DNA of 64,000 bases from Chryseobacterium jejuense. GTDB taxonomy: Bacteria; Bacteroidota; Bacteroidia; Flavobacteriales; Weeksellaceae. Within the stretch, counting starts at the first letter, position 1, and each line of letters begins with the position of its first letter. This document shows, in pieces, positions 44,595 through 52,995 of this stretch. The position numbers and the translations under genes are program-made. Where the stretch lies: positions 1,178,001 to 1,242,000 of the forward strand of contig NZ_FNEG01000001.1 in NCBI RefSeq assembly GCF_900100075.1. The letters are read 5' to 3'. A model generated the notes under the pieces. The model saw nothing but the letters and a program-made list of their open reading frames with translations, ran no database searches and was not told the origin of the DNA.

Positions 44595-44663
44595 TTCAAT
44601 AGGAACGGGCTTTAGCCCGTTCAATATTATAAAACCTGTTCCATTGGCTTTAGCCAAAACCTA
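44595..44663. repeat. Paired-palindrome repeat, copy 1
   Basis: Two short palindromes, AACGGGCTTTAGCCCGTT (44604-44621) and TTGGCTTTAGCCAA (44644-44657), inside a unit starting TTCAATAGG and ending CCTAA. A second copy is at 46906-46974. The palindromes lack T runs, so they are not terminators. It resembles a REP/MITE-like family of Chryseobacterium genomes. Confidence 0.8.
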
Positions 44664-44668
44664 ATAAA

Positions 44669-44697
44669 AAAGCAACCCATTTAAAAAGGGTTGCTTT
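44669..44697 (-). terminator. Terminator of the MFS transporter gene
   Basis: AAAGCAACCC (44669-44678) and GGGTTGCTTT (44688-44697). Read on the minus strand it is followed by TTTTTATT. Confidence 0.8.
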
Positions 44698-44731
44698 CCA
44701 TTCAAAATATAATTTCTATATAATGTATTGA

Positions 44732-45922
44732 TTACATGTGCTCACAAGCAGGTACTGCAAGTTCTTTTTCATTATCATTTTCTTCATCAGCTGCAATACT
44801 TTTGGGAAAAGAGAAGAAACTCAGTACAAATGTAGCGGCAAGCAGTAAAACACTTACGGAAAGAACATATTGAACTCCATAATAGGAACTTACAATTCCT
44901 CCTAGAAATGCACCTAATGAAATTCCAATATTAAAAGATGATGTAAGCAAGCTGTTTACAAATTCCAGCGCATGATGCGGAATATTTTGGGTAGTTCTGA
45001 TATTTGATACCAAAAAACCACCTGTATGAATCATTCCCCAAAAAGATACAATAATGACCATAGGAATAAAAGCTCCTCCCAGTAAGTAAGCTAGAATTTG
45101 TACTGTAATTAATAATAGTAAAAACAGTCGTGTTGTTAGTTTTACATTTCGGTTTAAAGCGATTCCCATGAGCCAATTCCCAAGAGTTCCCATGCCTCCG
45201 AAAAGAAGCAGCATAATACTGATTTGAGCACCATCCATTCTGGTAATTTCTTCAAGATAAGCAGTAAGATACGTATAGCTGGAGAACATGGCTGCCAATG
45301 TCCCAATAGTAGAAATAAGGTTAATCCACAAAAGAGGGTTTTTCAATATGGTTAGCTGGTTTTGCTCAGATTTTTCTTTTTCCGCAGGAATAGAGGGAAT
45401 GAAAAGCAATAACCCCATAAATGCAATTAAACTGATAGCGCTGCTCAGAAAAAACGAAGCTTTCCAATCATGAAAAAGATCAGCCGCATAGGTCGTCATC
45501 GGAATACCAAGAACAGTAGCAAGACTGAGTCCGAGCATTACAGTAGATACTCCTTTTGCTCCTTTTTCTTTGAATGCGATGGCAATGGAAATATTCCAGA
45601 ACAGCGGATGCAATATGGCCGGCAATATACGGGCTATCATCAGCATGGTGAAGTTCGTAGAAAAAGCAGATATAAGATTCGAAAGTACAAATATGCTCAT
45701 CACAAGACATAAAAGAAACTTGCGGTTTATTTTGGAGGTAAAAGAAGTGATAAAAGGTGAGGAGACGGCTACAGTAATAGCAAAAGCACTCAGTAGCCAT
45801 CCTGCTGTATCAATTGATACTCCGAATTGCCTGCTGATTGTAGGAAGAATCCCAACAACCCCAAATTCAGTAGTAATAATACCGAAAGCCCCGAGCGCCA
45901 GGACATAGATTGATCTTTTCAT
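44732..45922 (-). CDS. Major facilitator superfamily exporter
   Basis: 396 residues with twelve hydrophobic helices. GIITTEFGVVGILPTISRQF at the start and GWLLSAFAITVAVSSPFITS are typical of the sugar-efflux/AraJ and chloramphenicol-resistance branch of drug:proton antiporters. The tail is acidic and ends in PACEHM. It is divergent from an AraC-family gene with about 60 bases between them, so that regulator probably controls it. Substrate unknown. Confidence 0.88.
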   Translation of the reverse strand: MKRSIYVLALGAFGIITTEFGVVGILPTISRQFGVSIDTAGWLLSAFAITVAVSSPFITSFTSKINRKFLLCLVMSIFVLSNLISAFSTNFTMLMIARILPAILHPLFWNISIAIAFKEKGAKGVSTVMLGLSLATVLGIPMTTYAADLFHDWKASFFLSSAISLIAFMGLLLFIPSIPAEKEKSEQNQLTILKNPLLWINLISTIGTLAAMFSSYTYLTAYLEEITRMDGAQISIMLLLFGGMGTLGNWLMGIALNRNVKLTTRLFLLLLITVQILAYLLGGAFIPMVIIVSFWGMIHTGGFLVSNIRTTQNIPHHALEFVNSLLTSSFNIGISLGAFLGGIVSSYYGVQYVLSVSVLLLAATFVLSFFSFPKSIAADEENDNEKELAVPACEHM

Positions 45923-45985
45923 TGATTGTAAAATTTTGACATAGCAAATTTGGACAGAAAAAATGTAAAAAATCAGTATATTTTA

Positions 45986-46858
45986 ATGATAAATAAGTAC
46001 ATTTACCACATGAAAAGAGAGAATATAGATCAATTGGTTAAGGTTGAATACCATGTAACTGAAAACTGCCCTTTAAAAGGCAATCAGTATTCCTTTTTTC
46101 AGATTATTTATGTCATTTCTGGAAAAGGTTCTTTTACCATCAATAGCAATGTGGCTTCTTATAGCAAAGGTAGTCTTATATTACTGACTCCCGATGATAA
46201 ACATCATTTGGAAGTTGAAGAAAAAACGGAGCTTCTACTCGTAAAGTTCAGTGATCGCTATGTCAAAGACTATAAATGGAACAGTATTAATTCAATAGGA
46301 TGCTTATTGTATGGAGCTTCTTATCTTTCCGGCTGTATTTTGCAGAATAAACCTGATGTGGTTCTGGTGGATTCTATTGTTACCTCACTGCTCCATGGTC
46401 TGAATCACCCGGATCTTTATCAGGAAGAATTAACCCTGCATTATGTAAATGCATTAATTGTTATTGCAGCAAGGAATATATCCAAAATGCGTGTGGAGCA
46501 TGCAGCATCCAATACAGATAAAAGAATAGTGGAGATTATTAATTATATTCAGGGAAATATCCATGATCCGGCACTTTTAAAAGTATCTGTAATCGCTCGG
46601 GAATTTGGACTTTCTGAAACCTATCTTGGCAGTTATTTTAAAAATCAGTGTGGAGAAACCATTACCCATTATATTCTGAATTATAAATTGAGGTTAATTG
46701 AACACAGGCTTCTTTTCAGTGATATGAGGATCAATGAAATTGTTACAGAATTTGGTTTTTCGGATGAAAGTCACCTGAATAAGTTCTTTAAAAAGAAGCA
46801 TAATATGAGCCTTACTGAGTTTAAAAAAAGCAAAGCTTCTGCTAAATTAATGGTTTAG
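45986..46858 (+). CDS. AraC-family transcriptional regulator
   Basis: 290 residues from ATG 45986 (or 282 from ATG 46010). An N-terminal cupin-like sensor (FFQIIYVISGKGSFTIN, YSKGSLILLTPDDKHHLE) is followed by a linker and two C-terminal helix-turn-helix motifs (SVIAREFGLSETYLGSYFK and EIVTEFGFSDESHLNKFFKK). Divergent from the MFS exporter gene. It probably activates or represses that gene in response to a small molecule. Confidence 0.88.
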   Translation: MINKYIYHMKRENIDQLVKVEYHVTENCPLKGNQYSFFQIIYVISGKGSFTINSNVASYSKGSLILLTPDDKHHLEVEEKTELLLVKFSDRYVKDYKWNSINSIGCLLYGASYLSGCILQNKPDVVLVDSIVTSLLHGLNHPDLYQEELTLHYVNALIVIAARNISKMRVEHAASNTDKRIVEIINYIQGNIHDPALLKVSVIAREFGLSETYLGSYFKNQCGETITHYILNYKLRLIEHRLLFSDMRINEIVTEFGFSDESHLNKFFKKKHNMSLTEFKKSKASAKLMV

Positions 46859-46905
46859 ATAAAGTATGTATTGTTTTTTAAACTAATTGATTACAGTAGT
46901 TATGA

Positions 46906-46974
46906 TTCAATAGGAACGGGCTTTAGCCCGTTTGTATAAAATTTCATCTTCCATTGGTTTTAGCCGAAACCTAA
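46906..46974. repeat. Paired-palindrome repeat, copy 2
   Basis: Same unit as 44595-44663: TTCAATAGGAACGGGCTTTA at the left and CCATTGG..TTTAGCC..AAACCTAA at the right. The second palindrome has decayed at two positions (TTGGTTTTAGCCGAA). The middle between the palindromes differs between copies. Confidence 0.8.
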
Positions 46975-46995
46975 GGAATAGTTATTTTTCTAAAA

Positions 46996-47047
46996 CCACC
47001 CCGTCAAAAATTCAAAGAATTTTTGCCACCCCTCCAGAGGAGGGGAA
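46996..47047. repeat. Double-hairpin repeat (CCACCCC type)
   Basis: Two perfect hairpins side by side: CAAAAATTC-AAA-GAATTTTTG (47005-47025) and CCCCTCC-AGA-GGAGGGG (47029-47045). CCACCCC is present before each. No T run follows. It looks like an intergenic repeat element, separate from the paired-palindrome family. I see one copy in this window. Confidence 0.55.
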
Positions 47048-47237
47048 TGTTTAGTTTTTCAACTGTGATATCCAATTTGAAATGGAATTTTCTGAAAGTT
47101 CAGGCAATCAGTTATCAGCTAAATATATCTCTTTTAAGCCATAGAAAATAGGTATTGACCATTGTTTTGATGAAAAGAAACTATTGCAATAGCATTGCAT
47201 GCAGCAATCTCGGAATTTTGCCATAAACAATATAACT

Positions 47238-47846
47238 ATGACAGATTTTATAAGATTCTTCATTCCTATTTATTTCATTGTGTTTTTTGCAGTCTGCTTT
47301 CTTGGAATCAGCATTGCGGTAGCTAAGAAAATCGGAAAGAGCCCAAATGTTTTACCGAAAGATGACTCTTCTTATGCATTGGTTGGTTCGTATTTTAAAC
47401 TCATATTAGTCGTTTTATTTGTCTACACGGTATTGTCTTTAGTATTCCCGGACTCAGGAGCATATTTTACAATACATTTTCTGAAGCGTCCTTTGTTTCA
47501 GTGTGTTGGGGTAGGATTGATGCTTCTTGCCTTTATATGGGTGGTTATCGCTCAGTTTCAAATGAGGGATTCATGGCGGATAGGTATAGATGATCAAATG
47601 AAAACAGAGCTTATCACTACAGGATTATTCCAATACTCAAGAAACCCTATATTTTTTGGAATGACTTTGAGCCTTGTCGGTTTTTTCTTTGCTTTCCCTA
47701 CAGTGATTGCTTTCTTTTTGCTAATAATAGGAAGTATTTTGATGCAGATTCAGATTCGCCTTGAAGAAGAACATTTACTGAGACAGCACGGTTCGGTTTA
47801 TCTTACTTATAAAAAGAGGGTTGGACGTATGCTAAGCCTTTATTAA
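47238..47846 (+). CDS. Isoprenylcysteine carboxyl methyltransferase-like membrane protein
   Basis: 202 residues from ATG 47238, with four or five hydrophobic helices. The C-terminal signature LITTGLFQYSRNPIFFGMTL and EEEHLLRQHGSVYLTYKKRVGR matches the ICMT/PEMT-like membrane methyltransferase family, which uses S-adenosylmethionine. The bacterial substrates are unknown. Single gene upstream of dapD. Confidence 0.8.
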   Translation: MTDFIRFFIPIYFIVFFAVCFLGISIAVAKKIGKSPNVLPKDDSSYALVGSYFKLILVVLFVYTVLSLVFPDSGAYFTIHFLKRPLFQCVGVGLMLLAFIWVVIAQFQMRDSWRIGIDDQMKTELITTGLFQYSRNPIFFGMTLSLVGFFFAFPTVIAFFLLIIGSILMQIQIRLEEEHLLRQHGSVYLTYKKRVGRMLSLY

Positions 47847-47884
47847 AAGCATAAACTTAAAAACTGTTTTGCTGAACTTTTTTG

Positions 47885-47892
47885 TATCTTTG
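47885..47892 (+). promoter_or_regulatory. -7 promoter element TATCTTTG
   Basis: TAnnTTTG match 37 bases upstream of the dapD start. Confidence 0.5.
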
Positions 47893-47929
47893 GCGGGTAT
47901 AATTTTTCAAACTAATTTAAATAAGAAAC

Positions 47930-48742
47930 ATGTCGTTACAACAAACTATTGAAAACATTTGGGATAATAGAGATTTATTACAAAATGAAGACAGCCAGAA
48001 AGCGATCAGAGAGGTGATTTCTTTATTAGATTCCGGAGAACTTCGTGTAGCTGAGCCTACGGAAAACGGATGGCAGGTAAATGAATGGGTGAAGAAAGCA
48101 GTAGTAATGTATTTCCCAATCCAAAAGATGGAAACTATTGAAGTAGGTCCATTTGAATTCCATGACAAGATTCCTTTAAAGAAAAATTATGCGGAAAAAG
48201 GAGTAAGAGTGGTTCCTCATGCTATTGCCAGAGAAGGTTCTTTTGTAGCTTCTGGAGTAATTTTGATGCCATCTTACGTAAACATTGGTGCTTATGTAGA
48301 TTCAGGAACAATGGTAGATACTTGGGCTACCGTAGGAAGCTGTGCACAGATCGGTAAAAACGTTCACTTGAGTGGTGGTGTTGGAATCGGTGGTGTATTA
48401 GAGCCATTACAGGCAGCTCCGGTAATTATTGAAGATGATTGTTTCATTGGTTCAAGATGTATCGTAGTAGAAGGAGTTCACGTAGAAAGAGAAGCGGTAT
48501 TAGGTGCTAATGTTGTTTTAACAGCATCTACAAAAATTATCGATGTAACAGGAAGCGAGCCTATCGAGATTAAAGGAAGAGTTCCTGCTCGTTCTGTAGT
48601 AATCCCTGGAAGCTATACAAAACAATATCCAGCAGGAGAATATCAGGTTCCTTGTGCACTGATCATTGGTCAGAGAAAAGAATCTACAGATAAAAAGACT
48701 TCTCTTAATGACGCATTGAGAGAAAATAATGTAGCTGTTTAA
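47930..48742 (+). CDS. dapD: 2,3,4,5-tetrahydropyridine-2,6-dicarboxylate N-succinyltransferase
   Basis: 270 residues, the usual DapD length. An N-terminal helical domain (QQTIENIWDNRDLL, then NGWQVNEWVKKAV) is followed by a left-handed beta-helix of hexapeptide repeats (IGAYVDSGTMVDTWATVGSC, GIGGVLEPLQAAPVIIEDDC, GSRCIVVEGVHVE). It transfers succinyl from succinyl-CoA in the lysine/diaminopimelate pathway, in the cytosol, as a trimer. The glycan gene cluster follows 30 bases later. Confidence 0.96.
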   Translation: MSLQQTIENIWDNRDLLQNEDSQKAIREVISLLDSGELRVAEPTENGWQVNEWVKKAVVMYFPIQKMETIEVGPFEFHDKIPLKKNYAEKGVRVVPHAIAREGSFVASGVILMPSYVNIGAYVDSGTMVDTWATVGSCAQIGKNVHLSGGVGIGGVLEPLQAAPVIIEDDCFIGSRCIVVEGVHVEREAVLGANVVLTASTKIIDVTGSEPIEIKGRVPARSVVIPGSYTKQYPAGEYQVPCALIIGQRKESTDKKTSLNDALRENNVAV

Positions 48743-48772
48743 GATTAAGTCTTTGAACTAATACCACTTATT

Positions 48773-49942
48773 TTGAAAGAAAAATTTCTTAAAATACTAT
48801 TAAACCCTAAATATATATTTGGGGTTTATATTATTGTAGCCATCGCTACTGCACTTTCCAAATTCTCTAGAGGATATCAGGCTATCAACAATTACTTGAT
48901 TTTCAAGGGCGTTTTTTTCAATACGATTGATGAGAAAAACTTGTATTTAGCATACCCCGAGCGTTATGGTGATACAAACCATTATGGCATCTTTTTCAGT
49001 TTACTCATTGCTCCTTTTGCAGTAATGCCGGACTGGCTGGGAATTGCTCTTTGGAATGTTGCCAATACAGCTGTTTTTCTGTATGCCATTCACAAACTTC
49101 CGTTTTCTGATGCTAAAAAAGCAATTTTTGCCTTATTATGTTTGCAGGAATTCATCACTGCTGCGGTGAGTTTGCAGTTCAATATAGCGTTAGTAGGACT
49201 TTTGATGCTATCGGCAACTTTCATTTATGAAAGAAAAGAAGTACAGTCGGCTACAGCCATTGTAGTAGGAATTTTTGTGAAAATTTACGGAATTGTAGGG
49301 TTGTCACAGTTTTTCTTCATCAAAAATAAAGTCAAGTTTATTCTTTCAGGAATTGGTATTTCCATCCTGTGTTTAGTAATTCCAATGATCTATTCCAGTC
49401 CTCAGTTTGTGATTCAGAGTTACTCAGACTGGGCAACGTCTCTAATCTCAAAAAATAGTGATAATCAGATCTTAGGAAATATGCAGGATATATCATTAAT
49501 GGGATTTGTAAGAAGGATTTTGGGTGACGCATCCATTTCCAATCTTAGCTTTTTAGCTTTTGGTATTCCTTTATTTGCATTGCCATATATCAGAATCAAG
49601 CAGTATAAAAACTATGCATTTCAATTGATGATTTTAGCTTCTACATTACTCTTTTTGGTATTGTTCAGCTCAGGATCAGAATCGCCAACGTATATTATTG
49701 CAGTAGCGGGAGTAATGATCTGGTTTATGCTTCAAAAAGAAAAAACACCTTTTATTATTGGATTGTTGGTATTTGTTATCATTTTAACCTGTTTCTCACC
49801 ATCAGATTTATTCCCGAAATTTATAAAACAAAATTATATCATTAAATATTCTTTGAAAGCCGTACCTTGTATCATTGTTTGGTTAAGAGTTATTTACGAA
49901 CTAATGACTAAGGATTTCGAAAAGGATTACACTTTAAATTAA
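48773..49942 (+). CDS. GT87-type membrane glycosyltransferase (DUF2029)
   Basis: 389 residues with about ten hydrophobic helices. An early loop contains YPERYGDTNHYGIFFSLLIAP, with the acidic residue expected of GT-C enzymes that use a polyprenyl-linked sugar donor. The start is taken as TTG 48773 because no ATG is near and the first helix begins at once (MKEKFLKILLNPKYIFGVYI). The next gene starts 3 bases after its stop. In the cluster it would transfer the sugar that the GtrB-like enzyme loads onto a lipid; this is inference. Confidence 0.75.
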   Translation: MKEKFLKILLNPKYIFGVYIIVAIATALSKFSRGYQAINNYLIFKGVFFNTIDEKNLYLAYPERYGDTNHYGIFFSLLIAPFAVMPDWLGIALWNVANTAVFLYAIHKLPFSDAKKAIFALLCLQEFITAAVSLQFNIALVGLLMLSATFIYERKEVQSATAIVVGIFVKIYGIVGLSQFFFIKNKVKFILSGIGISILCLVIPMIYSSPQFVIQSYSDWATSLISKNSDNQILGNMQDISLMGFVRRILGDASISNLSFLAFGIPLFALPYIRIKQYKNYAFQLMILASTLLFLVLFSSGSESPTYIIAVAGVMIWFMLQKEKTPFIIGLLVFVIILTCFSPSDLFPKFIKQNYIIKYSLKAVPCIIVWLRVIYELMTKDFEKDYTLN

Positions 49943-49945
49943 TGT

Positions 49946-50875
49946 ATGAAGAAAATTTCTATTGTCATTCCTGCGCACAACGAAGAAGGTAATGTTGCTT
50001 TAGTTCATGAAAAAATAAAAGAAGTTTTTTCAGGACTGAAAAATTATGATTTTGAGATCATTTTTGTTAATGACGGAAGCAGAGATAACACACAGCAGAA
50101 GTTGGAGGAACTGTCCCAAAAGCATGAAGAAGTAAAATTTATTGAGTTTTCCAGAAACTTTGGACACCAGCCAGCAGTGAAAGCCGGAATGGATTTTGCA
50201 GATGGAAATGCTGTGATTTCTATGGATGGCGACCTTCAGCATCCGCCGGAACTCATTCCTGAAATGCTTAAGAAATGGGAAGAAGGGTATGATATTGTAT
50301 TTACAGTAAGAACCTATCCTAAACAAATATCTTTTTTCAAAAGGAAAACTTCAGATGTATTCTATAAACTTTTATCCAGCCTTTCCGATGTGAATCTTAC
50401 CAAAGGTGGTGGCTCGGATTTCAGATTGATGGATGCCAATGCTGTAGAGGCTATGAGAAGTTTTAAAGAAGATGATCTGTTCTTAAGAGGATTAACCAGC
50501 TGGATGGGGTATAAACAAATCGGTATCGATTTTACAGCAGGAGAAAGATTAGCAGGAGAGAGCAGTTATAACCTTAAAAAGATGCTCACATTTGCTTTTA
50601 CAGGAATTACAGCTTTTAGTGTAAAACCGCTTTATTTAGCAGCTTATCTGGGCTTTTTATTCTCTTTCTTTTCAGTGATTGGATACGCTGGGTACGTCAT
50701 CTATGCATTTGTTGTCCGTACTGAAATCTCAGGTTGGGCATCATTAATTATGACCATTGTGTTCTTTGGAGGTATTCAACTGATTATCCTGGGAATTATT
50801 GGTATTTATTTAGGTAAGATCTTTAAACAGGTTAAAGAAAGACCTAATTATATTATAAAAAACAAAAATTTTTAA
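49946..50875 (+). CDS. Polyprenyl-phosphate glycosyltransferase (GT2, GtrB/DPM-like)
   Basis: 309 residues. The GT2 domain opens IVIPAHNEEGNV, with NDGSRDNT and ISMDGDLQHPPELIP carrying the metal-binding DxD. Two C-terminal membrane helices (FLFSFFSVIGYAGYVIYAF and IQLIILGIIGIYLGKIF) anchor it as in undecaprenyl-phosphate sugar synthases. It probably makes the lipid-linked sugar used by the adjacent GT87-type enzyme. It abuts the next gene with no gap. Confidence 0.88.
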   Translation: MKKISIVIPAHNEEGNVALVHEKIKEVFSGLKNYDFEIIFVNDGSRDNTQQKLEELSQKHEEVKFIEFSRNFGHQPAVKAGMDFADGNAVISMDGDLQHPPELIPEMLKKWEEGYDIVFTVRTYPKQISFFKRKTSDVFYKLLSSLSDVNLTKGGGSDFRLMDANAVEAMRSFKEDDLFLRGLTSWMGYKQIGIDFTAGERLAGESSYNLKKMLTFAFTGITAFSVKPLYLAAYLGFLFSFFSVIGYAGYVIYAFVVRTEISGWASLIMTIVFFGGIQLIILGIIGIYLGKIFKQVKERPNYIIKNKNF

Positions 50876-51652
50876 ATGGTTTTATTAAGTTTTGATATCG
50901 AGGAGTTCGACATGCCTTTGGAATATAAAGGCGAGATCTCTTTTGATAAACAAATCTCTATATCTCAGCACGGACTTGAAAATATTTTAAATATTCTTAA
51001 AAAACACGGAGCAAAAGCTACCTTTTTTTCTACCGTAGTCTTTGCAGAAAACAGCAAACATCTTATTGAAAGATTATTAAATGAAGGGCACGAGCTGGCT
51101 TCTCATACATGGTTTCATTCAGAATTTGAAGATAAACATCTCAAAGAATCAAGAGAAAGACTGGAAGAATTATTTTCCACAAAAGTAACTGGTTTAAGAA
51201 TGCCAAGAATGATGCCTGTAGATGAAAAAGAAGTAGAAAAAGCTGGATATTCATACAATTCTTCCATCAATCCTACATTTTTACCGGGAAGATATAATAA
51301 CCTTAAAGTATCAAGAACGTACTTTAATGAAGGAAATGTAATGCAGGTTCCTGCATCGGTATCCCCGAATTTCAGAATTCCTTTATTCTGGCTAAGCTTT
51401 CACAATTTCCCTTTAGCCATCTATAAAAAACTGGCTGCTGATGTGTTGAAAAAAGACAAGTATCTGAATATTTACTTCCACCCTTGGGAATTCTCATCTA
51501 TTAAAGACGAAGCATTCAAACTGCCTGGTTTTACGGTGAAAAACTCTGGAAAAGATATGGTGGAAAGATTTGATACCTTTGTAGGATGGCTTAAAGAAAA
51601 AGGCCATACCTTTGGTACCTTTCAGGAATTTCAAAAACAGATACACGCATGA
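50876..51652 (+). CDS. Polysaccharide deacetylase (NodB-homology, CE4-like)
   Basis: 258 residues. SFDIEEFDMP gives the catalytic aspartates, HELASHTWFHSEF the metal-binding histidines, GLRMPRMM the conserved arginine motif, and YFHPWEF the last active-site segment. It acts on a sugar N-acetyl group, probably on a lipid-linked or periplasmic glycan intermediate, although no signal peptide is present. It starts right after the GT2 stop and overlaps the next gene by 4 bases (ATGA). Confidence 0.85.
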   Translation: MVLLSFDIEEFDMPLEYKGEISFDKQISISQHGLENILNILKKHGAKATFFSTVVFAENSKHLIERLLNEGHELASHTWFHSEFEDKHLKESRERLEELFSTKVTGLRMPRMMPVDEKEVEKAGYSYNSSINPTFLPGRYNNLKVSRTYFNEGNVMQVPASVSPNFRIPLFWLSFHNFPLAIYKKLAADVLKKDKYLNIYFHPWEFSSIKDEAFKLPGFTVKNSGKDMVERFDTFVGWLKEKGHTFGTFQEFQKQIHA

Positions 51653-52746
51653 AAATTGCTTTTGACGCAAAACGTTTCTTCCATAACACATCCGGCCTAG
51701 GCAACTATTCAAGAGATCTGGTAAGAATTCTTTCGCAATATGAGCCGGACAATGAATATCTGTTGCTCAATAAAAACAAATCCGAGCGTGGAAAGGGTAT
51801 TCTTGACCGCCCCAATGTTAAGTTTGTGGAAACTTCAAAAGGGAGTCTTTCACGCCAGCTTAAAATGGGGAAAGACGCTCAAAAGCAAGGAGCTGATATT
51901 TTCCATGGCTTATCTGGCGAATTGCCTTTGAAATGGGACCAGAAACCCATTAAAAAGATCGTAACCATCCATGATTTGATCTTTGTGAGATATCCGCAGT
52001 ATTATTCCTTTTTTGACCGTAAAATACACCTTTGGAAGTTTAAAAAAGCGGCGAATATGGCTGATAAAATCATTGCTATTTCAGAGCAGACTAAAAGAGA
52101 TATTATTGAGTTCTTAAGGGTTCCTGAAAGCAAAATTGAAGTCATTTATCAGGGCTGTCACCATGCGTTTAAAGAACAGCAGTCTCCGGAACAGATCCAG
52201 GCTGCCAAAGATAAATTCAAACTTCCGGAAAGGTTTATTCTGAATGTAGGAACCATTGAAGACCGTAAGAATCTTCTGAATGTGGTAAAAGCTATCAAAG
52301 ATACTGGAATTCCGTTGGTAGTGATAGGAAGAAAGACCAAATACTATCAGAAAATAGAAAGTTTCCTGAAGAAAAACAAGATGGAAAAGCAAGTGCTTTT
52401 TCTGGAAGGTGTTTCTATGGATGAACTGGCTGTACTCTATAAACTGGCTGATATTTTTGTGTATCCAAGCTTCTTTGAAGGCTTCGGAATCCCAATAATA
52501 GAGGCCCTTTTCTCAAAAACAGTAGTGATAACAAGTAACACAAGCTGTCTGCCGGAAGCAGGTGGAAAAGATTCAGTATACATCAATCCTAAAAATGATC
52601 TTGATATCAGAGCCAAGATAAAATTTTTATGGGAAAATGAATCAGAAAGAAAACGCCGTGAGGAAAAGGGTTTCGAGTTTGTTCAGAAGTTTAATGACGA
52701 ACCTATTGCCAGAAATTTGATGAACCTTTATCAAAAAATTATCTGA
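51649..52746 (+). CDS. Glycosyltransferase family 4 (GT-B fold)
   Basis: 365 residues. HNTSGLGNYSRDLV marks the acceptor side, FILNVGTIEDRKNLLNVVKA the nucleotide-sugar site, and VYPSFFEGFGIPIIEALFSK the E-x7-E motif of GT4 retaining enzymes. Soluble and cytosolic. Last of the four-gene cluster (ATGA overlap with the deacetylase). No clear terminator stands between its stop and the his promoter. Confidence 0.9.
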   Translation: MKIAFDAKRFFHNTSGLGNYSRDLVRILSQYEPDNEYLLLNKNKSERGKGILDRPNVKFVETSKGSLSRQLKMGKDAQKQGADIFHGLSGELPLKWDQKPIKKIVTIHDLIFVRYPQYYSFFDRKIHLWKFKKAANMADKIIAISEQTKRDIIEFLRVPESKIEVIYQGCHHAFKEQQSPEQIQAAKDKFKLPERFILNVGTIEDRKNLLNVVKAIKDTGIPLVVIGRKTKYYQKIESFLKKNKMEKQVLFLEGVSMDELAVLYKLADIFVYPSFFEGFGIPIIEALFSKTVVITSNTSCLPEAGGKDSVYINPKNDLDIRAKIKFLWENESERKRREEKGFEFVQKFNDEPIARNLMNLYQKII

Positions 52747-52752
52747 AAAAAC

Positions 52753-52782
52753 TTTGCATTTTAAAAATAAATCCTACATTTG
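52753..52782 (+). promoter_or_regulatory. Promoter of the his operon
   Basis: TTTG (52753-52756), 18 bases, then TACATTTG (52775-52782) form a near-ideal Bacteroidota promoter. The predicted transcript start is at about 52788, some 12 bases before the leader peptide ATG. Confidence 0.75.
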
Positions 52783-52799
52783 CATCATAATTCAATACA

Positions 52800-52850
52800 A
52801 TGAAGCCAATATTTTTAGCATTACATCATTATTATCATCATCTCTGTTAG
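52800..52850 (+). CDS. hisL: His operon leader peptide
   Basis: A 16-residue frame, MKPIFLALHHYYHHLC, starts just after the his promoter. Four of six consecutive codons are CAT, the pattern expected of a ribosome-sensing leader: lack of charged tRNA-His stalls translation there. It is followed by a terminator hairpin and by a competing pairing (see the attenuator entry). The sequence is not that of the enterobacterial leader, so the gene symbol is used by analogy. Confidence 0.85.
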   Translation: MKPIFLALHHYYHHLC

Positions 52851-52928
52851 GCGGAATTGATTGATATTATGTGTATGCTGAAATCAAAAATAATTAAAAA
52901 CCGTCTGAGTAAATAGACGGTTTTTTTG
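52847..52928 (+). promoter_or_regulatory. His operon attenuator
   Basis: Terminator: AAACCGTCT (52898-52906) and AGACGGTTT (52915-52923) with loop GAGTAAAT, followed by a T run. Antiterminator: TTAGGCGG (52847-52854), at the leader stop codon, can pair with CCGTCTGA (52901-52908), including two G:U pairs, which would break the terminator. A further 13-bp exact complement of 52903-52915 lies at 52969-52981, just before hisG, and could pair with the terminator's left arm and loop. Confidence 0.75.
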
Positions 52929-52995
52929 TTTCCTGAATTCTCCTCAGAAATTTCAACAGATCAGTTTTTATTTACTCAGACTCAAAAAAGACGAA

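Noticed and set aside
44604..44621. GGGCTTTAGCCC palindrome as a terminator
   Set aside because: No T run follows, and a separate hairpin with a T run (44669-44697) serves the adjacent gene.
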